The notes under the pieces were generated by a model, which did no database searches, was not told where the DNA came from, and saw only the letters and a program-made list of their open reading frames with translations. This document shows positions 34,552 through 44,186 of a stretch of DNA of 64,000 nucleotides, in pieces. This stretch comes from Muribaculaceae bacterium (GTDB lineage: Bacteria > Bacteroidota > Bacteroidia > Bacteroidales > Muribaculaceae), in assembly GCA_017548365.1 (NCBI GenBank), contig JAFZAC010000024.1, positions 1 to 64,000 on the forward strand. The letters are read 5' to 3'. The number at the start of each line of letters is the position of its first letter. The stretch's first letter is position 1. Position numbers and translations under genes: made by a program.

Positions 34552-36396
34552 TTATTTCTTGCTAATTCTCCAAATTGTACCTTCAATTAGTGAGCAGTAG
34601 ATATCGCCAGTAGCGGGGTCAACATCAAAGCCGTTGACTTCGCTGCTGCCCATTCTGTAATTGAACAGCAACTTGCCTGTGGCAGCGTCGAGCACAGCCA
34701 GCATACCGCGACGCGAGCCTGCATAGATAAACCCATCCTTTTCGAGCACAATGCAAGGAGCATGCTCGTAGCCAAATCCGCAGTCGGTGTCCCACAGCTG
34801 GTGATAGTCATCGCTCTCAGTATCCATCGCCACAATGGTGCCGTCCATTGTTTTGGCATAGGCGCGCTTACCGTCCTCACTTAATCCTAAGCTTTCACGC
34901 ACCTTCACGGCATTGTCGTGATGACGCCACAACTGCTTACCTGTGGCACGGTCAATTGCAGTGGAATTGCGGTCTGGAGCCACTATCACCACCCTACCCT
35001 CGGTCACTGCAGGTACCACATTGCCAGGACTATACAGGTTTGCAGTTTTGCCATTGTTCCACGACCAGTTGAGAGCTCCAGTCTTGCGGTCAAGCGAGCG
35101 CAAGTTAGTATCCCAAGCACCAAAGATGATGTCGTTTTTCCCAACAAACGGTTCTGCCTGGCAATAGTTATTGATGTTATTGTACTCCCACAACAACTTC
35201 TTCTTATTCACATCCCAAGCCTGGAAAGTCTTGTAACCGCCCTGATATAGCACACCGTCAACAATCATGCCATCGGCAACATAGGGTCCCTCGGCAGCAA
35301 CTTCATTCAGTACTTTTCCGCTCTTTTTATCGAGCCACACAAGGCGCTTGTCGCCAGTGGGAAGAATCACCACATTGTCAGCAACAGCAGGGCGAGAGAA
35401 TAGCATGCTCGTGGTTTTGTACTCCCACTTGAGCTTGGCTTTCTTCTTGTCAATCACACGCAGACAACCCATTGAGTTGCCAAAGTAGATATTGTCCTTG
35501 TCAATTCCCAACCGCGTGAAAATCGATGCCTCGTCGGCATACACTTTCTCAACCTTAAAACCATCAGGAACGCTAGGTTTAAAGGTACAAGCACAGTCTA
35601 AACTATAATAATCTGTATTTATCTTGTAGGCATAACGGATATCGCGCTCCTTACCAATGGTCTTGTTATACACATGAATCCAATCGTGATCAAGGTCAAC
35701 GTCCATGAGCGTGTAGCCATAGTCGCCATCGCCCATATCGAGAGAGCGCACCATCAACCCGATGATGCCGTCGGTCTCATACTGGCGCCAGCGATGCCAG
35801 TGACCGTTCTGATGAGTGATAACAGGATATTTTATCAATATACGAGCATAGTCATCATAGTTGTCAAGGTCATCAAGAAGAGGATAATGATTGACACTCA
35901 GCACCATCATGCCGGGTTTCACCATCTCGCTAAGCGTTTTGTCGAGCCATGTGAGGTCTTCCTGCTTGATGTGCCCGTCGCCCATCTTCATAAAGGGGCC
36001 ACAGTTCATTCCAATCACTACCAATTTGCCTATAGTGAACACAAAGCGGTCGTCGCCCCACAAGTCATTGAAGGTCTTGCAAGCACTCTGACTCCAGTTG
36101 TTCTCATGGTTGCCAGGGATAACATAAAGCGGTTTAGTTATACCGTCGAGAATACCTTTCACGTTTCGCAACTGTACGTCGCTGCCCTCGTTTGTAAGGT
36201 CGCCGCTTACAATTACTGCATCGACACTACTATTGTTAATTTCTTGAACTGCAAGTTTGAGCTGTGCCTCATTGGTATTGCCAGGCGTGACATGGATGTC
36301 GCTGAGGATTGCAAACTTTTGAGCCAAACCAGTGCTTGACACCAACAAAAAGGCTACTAAAAAAAGTGTTCTAAAAAATGATATGTGCTTTATCAT
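34552..36396 (-). CDS. Secreted metallophosphoesterase fused to a PQQ-like beta-propeller
   Basis: The 614-residue protein has a signal peptide (about 1-25). A calcineurin-like phosphoesterase domain (about 26-230) carries metal motifs LSDIH (Asp33, His35), SGDLTNEG, PGNHEN, NHYPLL and NGHWHRW. A seven-bladed PQQ-type propeller follows (about 290-614), with repeats such as GNSMGCLRVIDKKKAKLKWEY and GAWDTNLRSLDRKTGALNW. The phosphoesterase could cleave a phosphodiester or phosphomonoester outside the cytoplasm, with the propeller as docking surface. It lies 16 bases behind yraN and is probably co-transcribed. The substrate is unknown. Confidence 0.88.
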   Translation of the reverse strand: MIKHISFFRTLFLVAFLLVSSTGLAQKFAILSDIHVTPGNTNEAQLKLAVQEINNSSVDAVIVSGDLTNEGSDVQLRNVKGILDGITKPLYVIPGNHENNWSQSACKTFNDLWGDDRFVFTIGKLVVIGMNCGPFMKMGDGHIKQEDLTWLDKTLSEMVKPGMMVLSVNHYPLLDDLDNYDDYARILIKYPVITHQNGHWHRWRQYETDGIIGLMVRSLDMGDGDYGYTLMDVDLDHDWIHVYNKTIGKERDIRYAYKINTDYYSLDCACTFKPSVPDGFKVEKVYADEASIFTRLGIDKDNIYFGNSMGCLRVIDKKKAKLKWEYKTTSMLFSRPAVADNVVILPTGDKRLVWLDKKSGKVLNEVAAEGPYVADGMIVDGVLYQGGYKTFQAWDVNKKKLLWEYNNINNYCQAEPFVGKNDIIFGAWDTNLRSLDRKTGALNWSWNNGKTANLYSPGNVVPAVTEGRVVIVAPDRNSTAIDRATGKQLWRHHDNAVKVRESLGLSEDGKRAYAKTMDGTIVAMDTESDDYHQLWDTDCGFGYEHAPCIVLEKDGFIYAGSRRGMLAVLDAATGKLLFNYRMGSSEVNGFDVDPATGDIYCSLIEGTIWRISKK

Positions 36397-36412
36397 AATG
36401 TAATAAAATTAT

Positions 36413-36790
36413 TTATCTATATGTCTTCAGTCTGGGCACAAACAGGTCTGGGTAATATTCGAGTTGAAAATTTCCCGGTGAACCTATCAGAATGATAACA
36501 TCATACTGTATCTCACATTTGAGTCCATAATAGTTAATGTAAGCATTAGCCGATGCCACCATGTGATGCTTCTTGGCACTATTTATAGCTTTCATGGGGT
36601 CAAAATACTCGTCAGTGCTGCGTGTCTTTACCTCCACAACATGAAGCACCATGCCAGGCTCTTGCGCTATGATGTCAATCTCCATCTTGTCCATACGCCA
36701 ATTGGTCTCACGAATGGTAAATCCCTGTTTTATAAGGAAATCCACCGCCTCCTTCTCTCCAATCTTGCCTAACAAATTGTGCTGAGCCAT
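36413..36790 (-). CDS. yraN: YraN/UPF0102 family nuclease-fold protein
   Basis: The 125-residue protein matches UPF0102: an opening LGKIGEKEAVDFLIKQGF, then NWRMDKMEIDIIAQEPGMVLHVVEVKTRS, which contains the D...E-x-K core of restriction-endonuclease folds. The biological role in most bacteria is unsettled. In the family, the usual motif is E-[IL]-D-[IL]-I and V-F-V-E-V-K; both are kept here. It heads the minus-strand pair with the phosphoesterase-propeller gene. Confidence 0.93.
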   Translation of the reverse strand: MAQHNLLGKIGEKEAVDFLIKQGFTIRETNWRMDKMEIDIIAQEPGMVLHVVEVKTRSTDEYFDPMKAINSAKKHHMVASANAYINYYGLKCEIQYDVIILIGSPGNFQLEYYPDLFVPRLKTYR

Positions 36791-36807
36791 AATTCTTTAT
36801 TTTCATG

Positions 36808-36838
36808 CAAAAATAGTAATTTTTAGATAAGATACAAA
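36808..36838 (-). promoter_or_regulatory. Promoter of yraN and the phosphoesterase gene
   Basis: Minus strand: TTTG (36838-36835), 19-base spacer, TATTTTTG (36815-36808), 18 bases before the yraN ATG. Confidence 0.7.
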
Positions 36839-36930
36839 GCAAATATAGATTTAATGGACAATTTGAGAGAGAAAATCAAATTATTCAATACTTTATTGAG
36901 AAAAAATTTAGATTTTTGTAATAAAATAAC

Positions 36931-36938
36931 TATCTTTG
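36931..36938 (+). promoter_or_regulatory. -7 element of the EF-G2-like gene
   Basis: TATCTTTG is followed by a roughly 115-base leader before the ATG at 37055. The leader can form a TAGGCT/AGCCTA stem at 36937-36961. Confidence 0.5.
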
Positions 36939-37054
36939 TAGGCTCAAACGGCTATAGCCTATTCTTACATGGCATAAATAGCTGAAAAAGAGCAATATAT
37001 TATTGAAATAAAAAGCAAGTAAATTCAAATCATTTAATTTCACTAATATTTTTC

Positions 37055-39217
37055 ATGAAAGTTTATAAAAGTAACGAGATTCGTAACATCTCATTATTAG
37101 GAAACAAAGGCTCGGGTAAAACCACCCTTGCCGAGTCTATCATCTTTGACTGCGGCCTTATCAACCGCCGCGGCACTATCGACGCTGGCAACACCGTGTG
37201 CGACTATTTCCCTGTAGAGAAGGAATATGGCAACTCAGTGTTCTCAACTATCTTCAGCGTGGAGAACAAGGGCAAGAAACTCAACTTCATCGACTGCCCA
37301 GGTATGGACGACTATGTGGGTAACATTGTTACCGCCCTCAACGTAACCGACGCCGGTTTGATGCTTATCAATGGACAGAATGCCATTGAGGTAGGTACTC
37401 AGAACCAGTATCGCACTGTGGGCAACATCAAGAAGCCTCTCATCTTCGCCATCAACCGTCTTGACAATGATGCTGCCGACTATGACAACGCTCTCAACCA
37501 GTTGCGCGAGACATTCGGCAACAAGGTGGTTCCCGTGCAGTTCCCTGTTTCTACAGGCGCAGGCTTCAAGAGCATTGTTGACGTGATGACAATGAAGCAG
37601 TACAACTATGACGGCGACAGCGGCAAGGCAACTGTTACCGACATCGACGCTGCTCATCAAGACCGTGCTGAGGAGTTTAACATGGCACTCGTAGAGATGG
37701 CTGCTGAGGGTGATGAGACTTTGATGGAGAAGTTCCTCGAGACCGACACTCTCAGCCCAGAGGAAATCGTTGACGGTATGCGCAAGGGACTCATCGATTG
37801 CAGCGTGATCCCAGTATTGTGCATCAGTGGCGAGAAGAACGTAGGCGTTGACCGCCTCATGGAGTTCCTTGGCGAGGTTGTTCCCACTACAGCCGAAATG
37901 CCCGCCGTTTCCGACACCGAAGGCAACGAAGTTAAATGCGATCCTAATGGACCTACCAGCCTCTTCTTCTTCAAGACCACCGTTGAGCCTCACATTGGCG
38001 AGGTTTCTTACTTCAAGGTAATGAGTGGTACTATCAAGGCTGGCACCGACCTCACTAATATGAACCGCGGTAGCAAGGAGCGTATCACTCAGCTCAACAC
38101 CGTTTGCGGTAACTTGGCTAAGAGCAACGTTGACGAGCTCCAAGCAGGTGACATAGGCGCGACAGTTAAGCTCAAAGACGTTCGCCGTGGCAACACCCTT
38201 AACGACAAAGACTTTGACAAGACTTTCGATTTCATCAAATATCCAGCTCCCAAGTATCAGCGTGCAATCCGCCCTGTCAACGAGAGCGAAATTGAGAAAC
38301 TAGGTCAAATCCTCAACCGCATGCACGAGGAAGACCCAACATGGCTCATCGAGCAATCTAAGGAGTTGAAACAGACCATCGTAAGTGGCCAGGGCGAGCT
38401 TCACCTGCGCACCCTCAAGTGGCGCATCGAGAACAACGAGAAGGTACAAATCGAGTACATCGAGCCTAAGATTCCTTATCGCGAGACCATCACAAAGGCA
38501 GCTCGTGCCGACTATCGTCACAAGAAGCAATCCGGTGGTTCAGGTCAATTTGGTGAGGTACACCTCATCATCGAGCCATACCGCGAGGATATGCCAGAAC
38601 CCGACACCTACAAGTTCGGCAACCAAGAGTTCAAGATGAGCATCCGCGACAAGCAGGAGATGGACCTCGATTGGGGTGGCAAGCTCGTAATCTACAACTG
38701 TATCGTGGGTGGTGCTATCGACGCACGCTTCATCCCTGCTATCGTCAAGGGTATCATGGACCGCATGGAGCAAGGCCCATTGACCGGCTCTTACGCTCGC
38801 GACGTACGCGTTTGCATCTACGATGGTAAAATGCACCCAGTAGACAGTAACGAAATCTCGTTCCGTCTGGCAGCCCGTAACGCCTTCAGCATGGCATTCC
38901 GCAATGCTAATCCTAAGGTACTCGAGCCCATCTACGACGTTGAGATTCTCGTGCCAAGCGATGCAATGGGTGGAGTACAGAGTGACCTTCCAGGACGCCG
39001 CGGTATCATGATGGATATGTCGAGCGCCAACGGTCTCGAGACCATCAAGGCTCGTATTCCTTTGAAGGAAATGGCAAGCTACTCTACCGCTCTGAGCTCT
39101 ATCACTGGTGGACGTGCTTCATTCTCGATGAAGTTCGCAAGCTACGAACTCGTTCCAAGCGACGTTCAAGACAAGTTGCTCAAAGAGTACGAAGAGGCTA
39201 GCAAGGACGAGGATTAA
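37055..39217 (+). CDS. fusA2: EF-G paralogue (EF-G2-like translation factor) with altered GTPase motifs
   Basis: The 720-residue protein has the five EF-G domains, but the G domain departs from canonical EF-G. The P-loop reads GNKGSGKTT (16-24). Switch II reads DCPGMDDY, with Met84 where the catalytic His normally stands (DTPGHVDF). Switch I lacks the RGIT motif, and NKxD is NRLD (134-137). The closest match that I know is EF-G2 of Bacteroides thetaiotaomicron, reported to support translocation without GTP hydrolysis during carbon starvation. It is not near rps/rpl genes. The assignment as EF-G2 is strong; its behaviour here is inferred. Confidence 0.9.
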   Translation: MKVYKSNEIRNISLLGNKGSGKTTLAESIIFDCGLINRRGTIDAGNTVCDYFPVEKEYGNSVFSTIFSVENKGKKLNFIDCPGMDDYVGNIVTALNVTDAGLMLINGQNAIEVGTQNQYRTVGNIKKPLIFAINRLDNDAADYDNALNQLRETFGNKVVPVQFPVSTGAGFKSIVDVMTMKQYNYDGDSGKATVTDIDAAHQDRAEEFNMALVEMAAEGDETLMEKFLETDTLSPEEIVDGMRKGLIDCSVIPVLCISGEKNVGVDRLMEFLGEVVPTTAEMPAVSDTEGNEVKCDPNGPTSLFFFKTTVEPHIGEVSYFKVMSGTIKAGTDLTNMNRGSKERITQLNTVCGNLAKSNVDELQAGDIGATVKLKDVRRGNTLNDKDFDKTFDFIKYPAPKYQRAIRPVNESEIEKLGQILNRMHEEDPTWLIEQSKELKQTIVSGQGELHLRTLKWRIENNEKVQIEYIEPKIPYRETITKAARADYRHKKQSGGSGQFGEVHLIIEPYREDMPEPDTYKFGNQEFKMSIRDKQEMDLDWGGKLVIYNCIVGGAIDARFIPAIVKGIMDRMEQGPLTGSYARDVRVCIYDGKMHPVDSNEISFRLAARNAFSMAFRNANPKVLEPIYDVEILVPSDAMGGVQSDLPGRRGIMMDMSSANGLETIKARIPLKEMASYSTALSSITGGRASFSMKFASYELVPSDVQDKLLKEYEEASKDED

Positions 39218-39256
39218 TACTCCCGTCACTTCTATATTTTCCTTACATAACTATGA

Positions 39257-39293
39257 AAGCCACTTCCCGACCCTGGTCAGGAAGTGGTTTTTG
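39257..39293 (+). terminator. Terminator of the EF-G2-like gene
   Basis: CCACTTCC (39260-39267) pairs with GGAAGTGG (39280-39287) plus inner GACC/GGTC, followed by TTTTT. Confidence 0.85.
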
Positions 39294-39364
39294 CTTATTG
39301 ATGATAATTATACACATTTCTTTAGTCGTCAAAATACCTTTACCTAAAAAAACACCTTATATTA

Positions 39365-39397
39365 TTTGGAATAAAGAAAAAACTATTTGTACCTTTG
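39365..39397 (+). promoter_or_regulatory. Promoter of the DUF4878-like lipoprotein gene
   Basis: TTTG (39365-39368), a 21-base spacer and TACCTTTG (39390-39397) form a near-ideal Bacteroidota promoter, with about 100 bases of leader to the ATG. Confidence 0.7.
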
Positions 39398-39497
39398 CAA
39401 AAAAATAGTACGAGCCATTATTGATGATGTCTTCATTTTTGGCTTAAAGAAAATTTTAGTGTTACAGCGTTATTAAACAATATTATTTATAAGGATT

Positions 39498-39932
39498 ATG
39501 AAACAGTTTTCAGTGATTTCGCTTTTTGCACTTGCGTGTATTTTTATGTTCAGTTCATGCAGAGACTCTAAGGGCGGCATGTTCGATATCGACAAACGCG
39601 GTTACAATCCCAAACAAGCCGTTGAAGCTCTATACAACACTCTCCCTGATGGTGATATCAACCAATTGAAGCAAGCCGTGAAATTCAAAGAAGAAGATAA
39701 ACTCAGCGACAACCAGAAGAATGAGTTCTTCAAAAAATTGCGCGAGAAGAAAATCAAAGTCGAAGCCGATAAAGCTAAAGACAACAACAATGATGGCGTC
39801 ATAAAAGTGAAATGCACCATCACTTTCAGCAACGGCACAACCGACAAAAAGAAGTTTAAGGTTGTCAAAGAAGACAACATTTGGAAGACAATCATAGGAT
39901 ACAGCGAAATCCAAGACATTATATATAAGTAG
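39498..39932 (+). CDS. Small DUF4878-like lipoprotein
   Basis: The 144-residue protein has a lipoprotein signal with the lipid cysteine at residue 21 (FMFSSCRD). The mature part is a short alpha+beta domain (YNPKQAVEALYNTLPDGD... GVIKVKCTITFSNGT... NIWKTIIGY), resembling the cystatin/NTF2-like DUF4878 fold common in Bacteroidota lipoproteins. It is highly charged and lysine-rich. Function is unknown. It stands as a single gene between its own promoter and terminator. Confidence 0.7.
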   Translation: MKQFSVISLFALACIFMFSSCRDSKGGMFDIDKRGYNPKQAVEALYNTLPDGDINQLKQAVKFKEEDKLSDNQKNEFFKKLREKKIKVEADKAKDNNNDGVIKVKCTITFSNGTTDKKKFKVVKEDNIWKTIIGYSEIQDIIYK

Positions 39933-39979
39933 TTAATAACGCTGAATCACAAATAAGACAAATTGATATTTATATCCAT

Positions 39980-40012
39980 AATAGTGTTGACATTTTGTCA
40001 GCACTATTTTTT
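39980..40012 (+). terminator. Terminator after the DUF4878-like lipoprotein
   Basis: AATAGTGTTGAC pairs with GTCAGCACTATT (one G-T pair), followed by a run of T. Confidence 0.85.
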
Positions 40013-40084
40013 AATTACCTGAAATTCTGTCATTTAACCCAAATCTACAAGCTTTGGCACCATGTTTGTTTATCCTGTTTTTAG

Positions 40085-40091
40085 AAAGGAG
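40085..40091 (+). promoter_or_regulatory. Shine-Dalgarno-like site before clpB
   Basis: AAAGGAG lies 9 bases before the ATG at 40101. Such sites are rare in this window and favour this start over the in-frame ATG at 40062. Confidence 0.55.
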
Positions 40092-40100
40092 AAAAACACT

Positions 40101-42689
40101 ATGAATTTAAACAATTTTACTATCAAATCACAAGAGACGCTGCATCAGGCTATAACAATAGCACGCAGCAACGGCAACCAGGCTCTCGAACCTGTACACA
40201 TCCTCAAGGCAGTGATGAATGAAGGGGAGAGCGTGGTTAAGTTTATCTTGCAAAAGCTCGATATCGCACCGTCGATGATTGAGCGGCCTTTGGAAAACGA
40301 ACTCGCTCACCTGCCCAAGGTGAACGGAGGCGAGCCCTACCTGAGCAACGACTGCAGCCGTGTGCTAGAAAAAGCCAGCGAGATAGCGCAGAAAAACGGT
40401 GACCAATACGTTACAATAGAGGCACTGTTCATGGCTCTGCACGAGGTTAAGTCAACAGCATCGACAATCCTCAAAGACGCAGGTGTTACTAAAAAGGAGC
40501 TGCAGGCTGCTGTCGACGAGCTGCGCAAGGGCAAAAAAGCCACCAGCCAGGAATCGGAGCAGCAATATAACGCCTTGAGCAAGTATGCCGTGAACCTCAA
40601 CGAGCGTGCCCGTCAGGGCAAGTTAGACCCAGTCATCGGTCGAGACGACGAGATTCGTCGTGTGCTACAGATTCTGAGCCGACGCACCAAGAACAATCCA
40701 ATCCTTATTGGCGAGCCTGGAACAGGAAAGACTGCAATTGTCGAGGGGTTGGCGCAACGTATCGTACGCGGCGACGTGCCCGAGAATCTGAAGCAGAAAC
40801 AAGTGTTCTCGCTCGATATGGGCGCACTTATCGCCGGTGCCAAATATCAAGGTGAATTTGAGGAGCGACTCAAGGCTGTAATCAACGAGATTACACAGGC
40901 TCAGGGCGAAATCATCCTCTTTATTGATGAGATACACACTCTTGTTGGTGCGGGACAAAGCAACGGTGCTATGGATGCAGCCAACATCCTCAAGCCCGCC
41001 CTTGCACGTGGCGATTTGCGCAGCATTGGCGCCACCACCCTCGACGAGTATCAAAAGTACTTCGAGAAGGATAAAGCGCTAGAGCGACGCTTCCAGATTG
41101 TCATGGTTGACGAACCCGACGAAGAGAGCGCCATCGCCATACTACGTGGCCTTAAAGAGCGCTATGAGAACCACCACAAAGTGCGTATCAAAGATGATGC
41201 TATCATCGCTGCTGTGCAGCTGAGCCAGCGCTACATCAGCGACCGCTTCCTGCCCGACAAGGCCATTGATCTAATAGATGAAGCTGCTGCCAAACTGCGT
41301 ATCGAGATGGACAGCGTACCCGAGGAACTTGACGAGGTGACGCGAAAAATCTCGCAACTCGAAATTGAGCGTGCCGCCATCAAGCGCGACGGCGACGAGC
41401 AGCGCATTGCTCAAGTCGACCAGCAAATCGCCAACTTGCGCGACCGTGAGCACGATTACAAGGCCAAGTGGCAAAGCGAAAAAGAACTCATCAACAAGAT
41501 TCAGCAGAATAAAATCGACATCGAGCAGCTGAACTTTGACGCTGAGCGTGCCGAACGTAACGGTGATTACGCCCGTGTGGCCGAAATCCGCTACTCACTC
41601 ATCAAGCAGAAGCAGGACGAGAACGTAGAGCTGCAAGAGAAGTTGCGCTCAATGCAAGGTGAAGAATCACTCATAAAAGAAGAGGTCGACAGCGACGACA
41701 TCGCCGAAGTAGTTTCGCGCTGGACAGGAATTCCCGTGACCAAGATGCTACAGAGCGAGGGAGAGAAGCTACTTCACCTCGAGGATGAATTGCACAAGCG
41801 TGTGATTGGTCAAGACGAGGCAATAACCGCTATAAGCGATGCCGTGCGCCGTAGCCGTGCTGGCCTTAACGATCCACGACGCCCCATTGGCTCATTCATC
41901 TTCTTGGGAACCACAGGCGTTGGTAAAACCGAGCTTGCCAAAGCTCTCGCCGACTATCTCTTCAACGACGAGAACATGATGACACGTATCGATATGAGCG
42001 AGTATCAAGAGAAGTTCTCGGTGACAAGACTCATTGGTTCGCCTCCAGGATATGTGGGTTACGATGAGGGTGGACAGCTCACCGAGGCAGTGCGTCGCAA
42101 GCCCTACAGTGTGGTGCTCTTCGACGAGATCGAGAAAGCCCACCCCGACGTGTTCAACGTGCTGCTGCAAGTGCTCGATGACGGACGACTCACCGACAAT
42201 AAGGGCCGTACCGTCAACTTCAAGAACACTATCATCATCATGACTAGCAACCTAGGCTCGAGTCTCATCCGTGAGCGCTTTGAGAACCTCAACGCCGAAA
42301 ACCGAAAAAGCGTGATAGAACATACCCGCAACGATGTGCTCACGATGCTCAAGCAGACCATCCGTCCTGAGTTCCTGAACCGTATCGACGAGACTATCAT
42401 GTTTACACCGCTTGACGAGAAGCAGATTGCGCAAATCGTCGAACTGCAGCTCAAAGCAGTCAAGAAGATGCTGCACTCTAGCGGACTGGAAATGGACTAC
42501 ACTACCGCTGCAGTCAACCTGTTGGCACAGGCGGGCTACGACCCGGAATTTGGTGCACGTCCAGTGAAGCGAGCCATCCAGAACTTGGTACTCAACCAGC
42601 TTTCACGTGACATCATCGCACACAACGTCGACCGCGACAAGCCTATAATAGTTGACGCAACTACCGGCAACATCACATTTCACAATTAA
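40101..42689 (+). CDS. clpB: ATP-dependent disaggregase ClpB
   Basis: ClpB threads aggregated proteins with DnaK after heat stress. Starting at 40101 gives 862 residues, the normal length. The N-terminal domain begins [17 protein letters not shown]. Walker A motifs are GEPGTGKT (204-211) and GTTGVGKT (603-610). A long coiled-coil middle domain (about 405-530) distinguishes ClpB from ClpA/C. The [20 protein letters not shown] pore-loop region lies in the second ring. No HrcA/CIRCE-like repeat was seen upstream; the promoter could not be identified. Confidence 0.97.
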   Translation: MNLNNFTIKSQETLHQAITIARSNGNQALEPVHILKAVMNEGESVVKFILQKLDIAPSMIERPLENELAHLPKVNGGEPYLSNDCSRVLEKASEIAQKNGDQYVTIEALFMALHEVKSTASTILKDAGVTKKELQAAVDELRKGKKATSQESEQQYNALSKYAVNLNERARQGKLDPVIGRDDEIRRVLQILSRRTKNNPILIGEPGTGKTAIVEGLAQRIVRGDVPENLKQKQVFSLDMGALIAGAKYQGEFEERLKAVINEITQAQGEIILFIDEIHTLVGAGQSNGAMDAANILKPALARGDLRSIGATTLDEYQKYFEKDKALERRFQIVMVDEPDEESAIAILRGLKERYENHHKVRIKDDAIIAAVQLSQRYISDRFLPDKAIDLIDEAAAKLRIEMDSVPEELDEVTRKISQLEIERAAIKRDGDEQRIAQVDQQIANLRDREHDYKAKWQSEKELINKIQQNKIDIEQLNFDAERAERNGDYARVAEIRYSLIKQKQDENVELQEKLRSMQGEESLIKEEVDSDDIAEVVSRWTGIPVTKMLQSEGEKLLHLEDELHKRVIGQDEAITAISDAVRRSRAGLNDPRRPIGSFIFLGTTGVGKTELAKALADYLFNDENMMTRIDMSEYQEKFSVTRLIGSPPGYVGYDEGGQLTEAVRRKPYSVVLFDEIEKAHPDVFNVLLQVLDDGRLTDNKGRTVNFKNTIIIMTSNLGSSLIRERFENLNAENRKSVIEHTRNDVLTMLKQTIRPEFLNRIDETIMFTPLDEKQIAQIVELQLKAVKKMLHSSGLEMDYTTAAVNLLAQAGYDPEFGARPVKRAIQNLVLNQLSRDIIAHNVDRDKPIIVDATTGNITFHN

Positions 42690-42734
42690 TAATGAACTCA
42701 TTAGAGATGGTTCTCTTTTAGTTCAAAAAATAGA

Positions 42735-42773
42735 AAAACGCTCGAGCAGCAATTGCCCGAGCGCTTTTGTTTT
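42735..42773. terminator. Bidirectional terminator between clpB and the SusF-dockerin gene
   Basis: CGCTCG-A-GCA pairs with TGC-C-CGAGCG, with flanking A- and T-runs, between convergent genes. Confidence 0.8.
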
Positions 42774-42816
42774 CTAATGAAATATGTCTCTTATTTCACT
42801 ATCTTCATGGCTGATA

Positions 42817-44034
42817 CTATTTCGAACTGCCAAGAAGTATGTTATAGATACATGTCACGTCGGCACTGGTGATGTTGCCATCATTATCAACATCGCCGTT
42901 TACAATGCTACTCGAATCATTGTTGAGCAGATAGTTATAAAGTGCTGTAATATCAGCACTGGAAACCACTCCGTCACCATCTACATCACCTGGTGTTACG
43001 GGATTTATTGATGGGAAGGTAACGGTAAGTACTCCATTCTCAATGGTAAGGGTGTACTCAAGCTCTTCAGCTAGAATCAAGTTGCCACCGTCAACCAGAG
43101 TAACGCTAGGATTATCCACGGTGAGTGTAACACCCCCACCCAGCCAGTTGCCGTTTTCATCTTTAATCTTGAATTCGCCACCAAAGGTCTGGGTCAAGGT
43201 GAATACACCTTCATTCTCCTCAAATGGAACCATTGCCGACTCATCCCAACCATTGAACTCACCAATCAGATAATAAGCCTTGTCAGGAATAATCTCCTCA
43301 TTCAAGGTAATGTTGAGTGTGCAGCTGGTCTCGGTAACGTTAGTGATAGTGAGAGTGACATTGCCGCTAACGGGGAAATGCATGTTGGCTGTGCCATAAG
43401 AAGTAGAAAGGTCATTGTTGCCTACGGCAAGATTGCTCGCACCCATCACACCGCTATCAAACAAACCCCAGTTGTTGGTGAAATCATCGTTTATGCCAAT
43501 GCTTGAAAGCTTGAAATCGCTAGCAGTAGCACCTTCAAACTCCAAAGTGTAAGTGCCGTCTCCGTTGTTGGAGAAAATCTGATTGCCAGCTGGTGGCATA
43601 TTCCATCCGCCAAAGGCAGCACCAGTAACAGCAAACCTGCGCTGAGCAGGGTTAAAGACTGGTTCCTCAGTAAGGACAATCTTAGCCTGGTCATTGTTGT
43701 AATTGTACTGGATAATATAGGAACCTGTGGCTGTCAATTTCCAAGCACCCATCGCAACAGTCTCCTCCCAGTCGCCAGTAGGAGCCGAACCGTCTCCTGT
43801 GGCAGGACCACGTTGTGAGCCCCAACTCTCGGTGTCACGGAAGAATGCAAAAGACGAACCTGCGGTCAAATCTCCCGACCAAGAGTAGATGCTATCACCG
43901 TCAAAGGACATCTCAACGTTGCCTGTGGTAGTCCAACCATTAAAGCCATCACCCACTAGATACATAGTGGCCTGGGCTTTCAAACCAACCATTGCAAATA
44001 ATGCAACAACAGTAAGAGTAATAATTTTCTTCAT
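42817..44034 (-). CDS. Secreted SusF-like glycan-binding protein with dockerin-like C-terminus
   Basis: The 405-residue protein has a signal peptide (about 1-21, ending LKAQ). Three SusE/F-type Ig-like modules follow, with openings MYLVGDGFNGW (about 24), FAVTGAAFGGWNM (about 133) and YYLIGEFNGWDE (about 256). Residues 349-405 are a dockerin-like pair of calcium loops (GDVDGDGVVSSADI and GDVDNDGNITSADV) ending YNILLGSSK. The third module is a close paralogue of one in the protein at 28048-29901, which has a different tail. Glycan binding on the cell surface is likely; the partner of the dockerin is unknown. Confidence 0.85.
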   Translation of the reverse strand: MKKIITLTVVALFAMVGLKAQATMYLVGDGFNGWTTTGNVEMSFDGDSIYSWSGDLTAGSSFAFFRDTESWGSQRGPATGDGSAPTGDWEETVAMGAWKLTATGSYIIQYNYNNDQAKIVLTEEPVFNPAQRRFAVTGAAFGGWNMPPAGNQIFSNNGDGTYTLEFEGATASDFKLSSIGINDDFTNNWGLFDSGVMGASNLAVGNNDLSTSYGTANMHFPVSGNVTLTITNVTETSCTLNITLNEEIIPDKAYYLIGEFNGWDESAMVPFEENEGVFTLTQTFGGEFKIKDENGNWLGGGVTLTVDNPSVTLVDGGNLILAEELEYTLTIENGVLTVTFPSINPVTPGDVDGDGVVSSADITALYNYLLNNDSSSIVNGDVDNDGNITSADVTCIYNILLGSSK

Positions 44035-44074
44035 AAGCCATTTTATTTTTAGTTGATAAATAATTTTTTCACTG

Positions 44075-44082
44075 CAAAATTA
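44075..44082 (-). promoter_or_regulatory. -7 element of the SusF-dockerin gene
   Basis: Minus strand TAATTTTG, 40 bases before the ATG. No -33 match. Confidence 0.5.
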
Positions 44083-44124
44083 CACCTTTTTTTTATAAAC
44101 CAGTTTTTTTCAACAAAAAAACAC

Positions 44125-44155
44125 AAAAAAGTGACCCACACTAAGCGTAGGTCAC
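44125..44155 (-). terminator. Terminator of the first beta-barrel gene
   Basis: GTGACC (44131-44136) pairs with GGTCAC (44150-44155); on the minus strand it is followed by TTTTTT (44130-44125). It is a diverged copy of the hairpin at 44803-44840. Confidence 0.8.
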
Positions 44156-44186
44156 TATAGTTCTTATTAAAATGTGCTATGCTTGA

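Noticed and set aside
34848..35250. Plus-strand open frames opposite the phosphoesterase-propeller gene
   Set aside because: They are antisense to a well-defined coding region, low-complexity and carry no family motif.
36854..36982. Small open frame of about 42 codons before the EF-G2-like gene
   Set aside because: It runs across the -7 promoter element, has no motif and AT-rich random composition, so translation from the main transcript is not possible.
40062..40100. Longer clpB start at 40062
   Set aside because: The ATG at 40101 has a Shine-Dalgarno-like AAAGGAG and gives the standard ClpB N-terminus.
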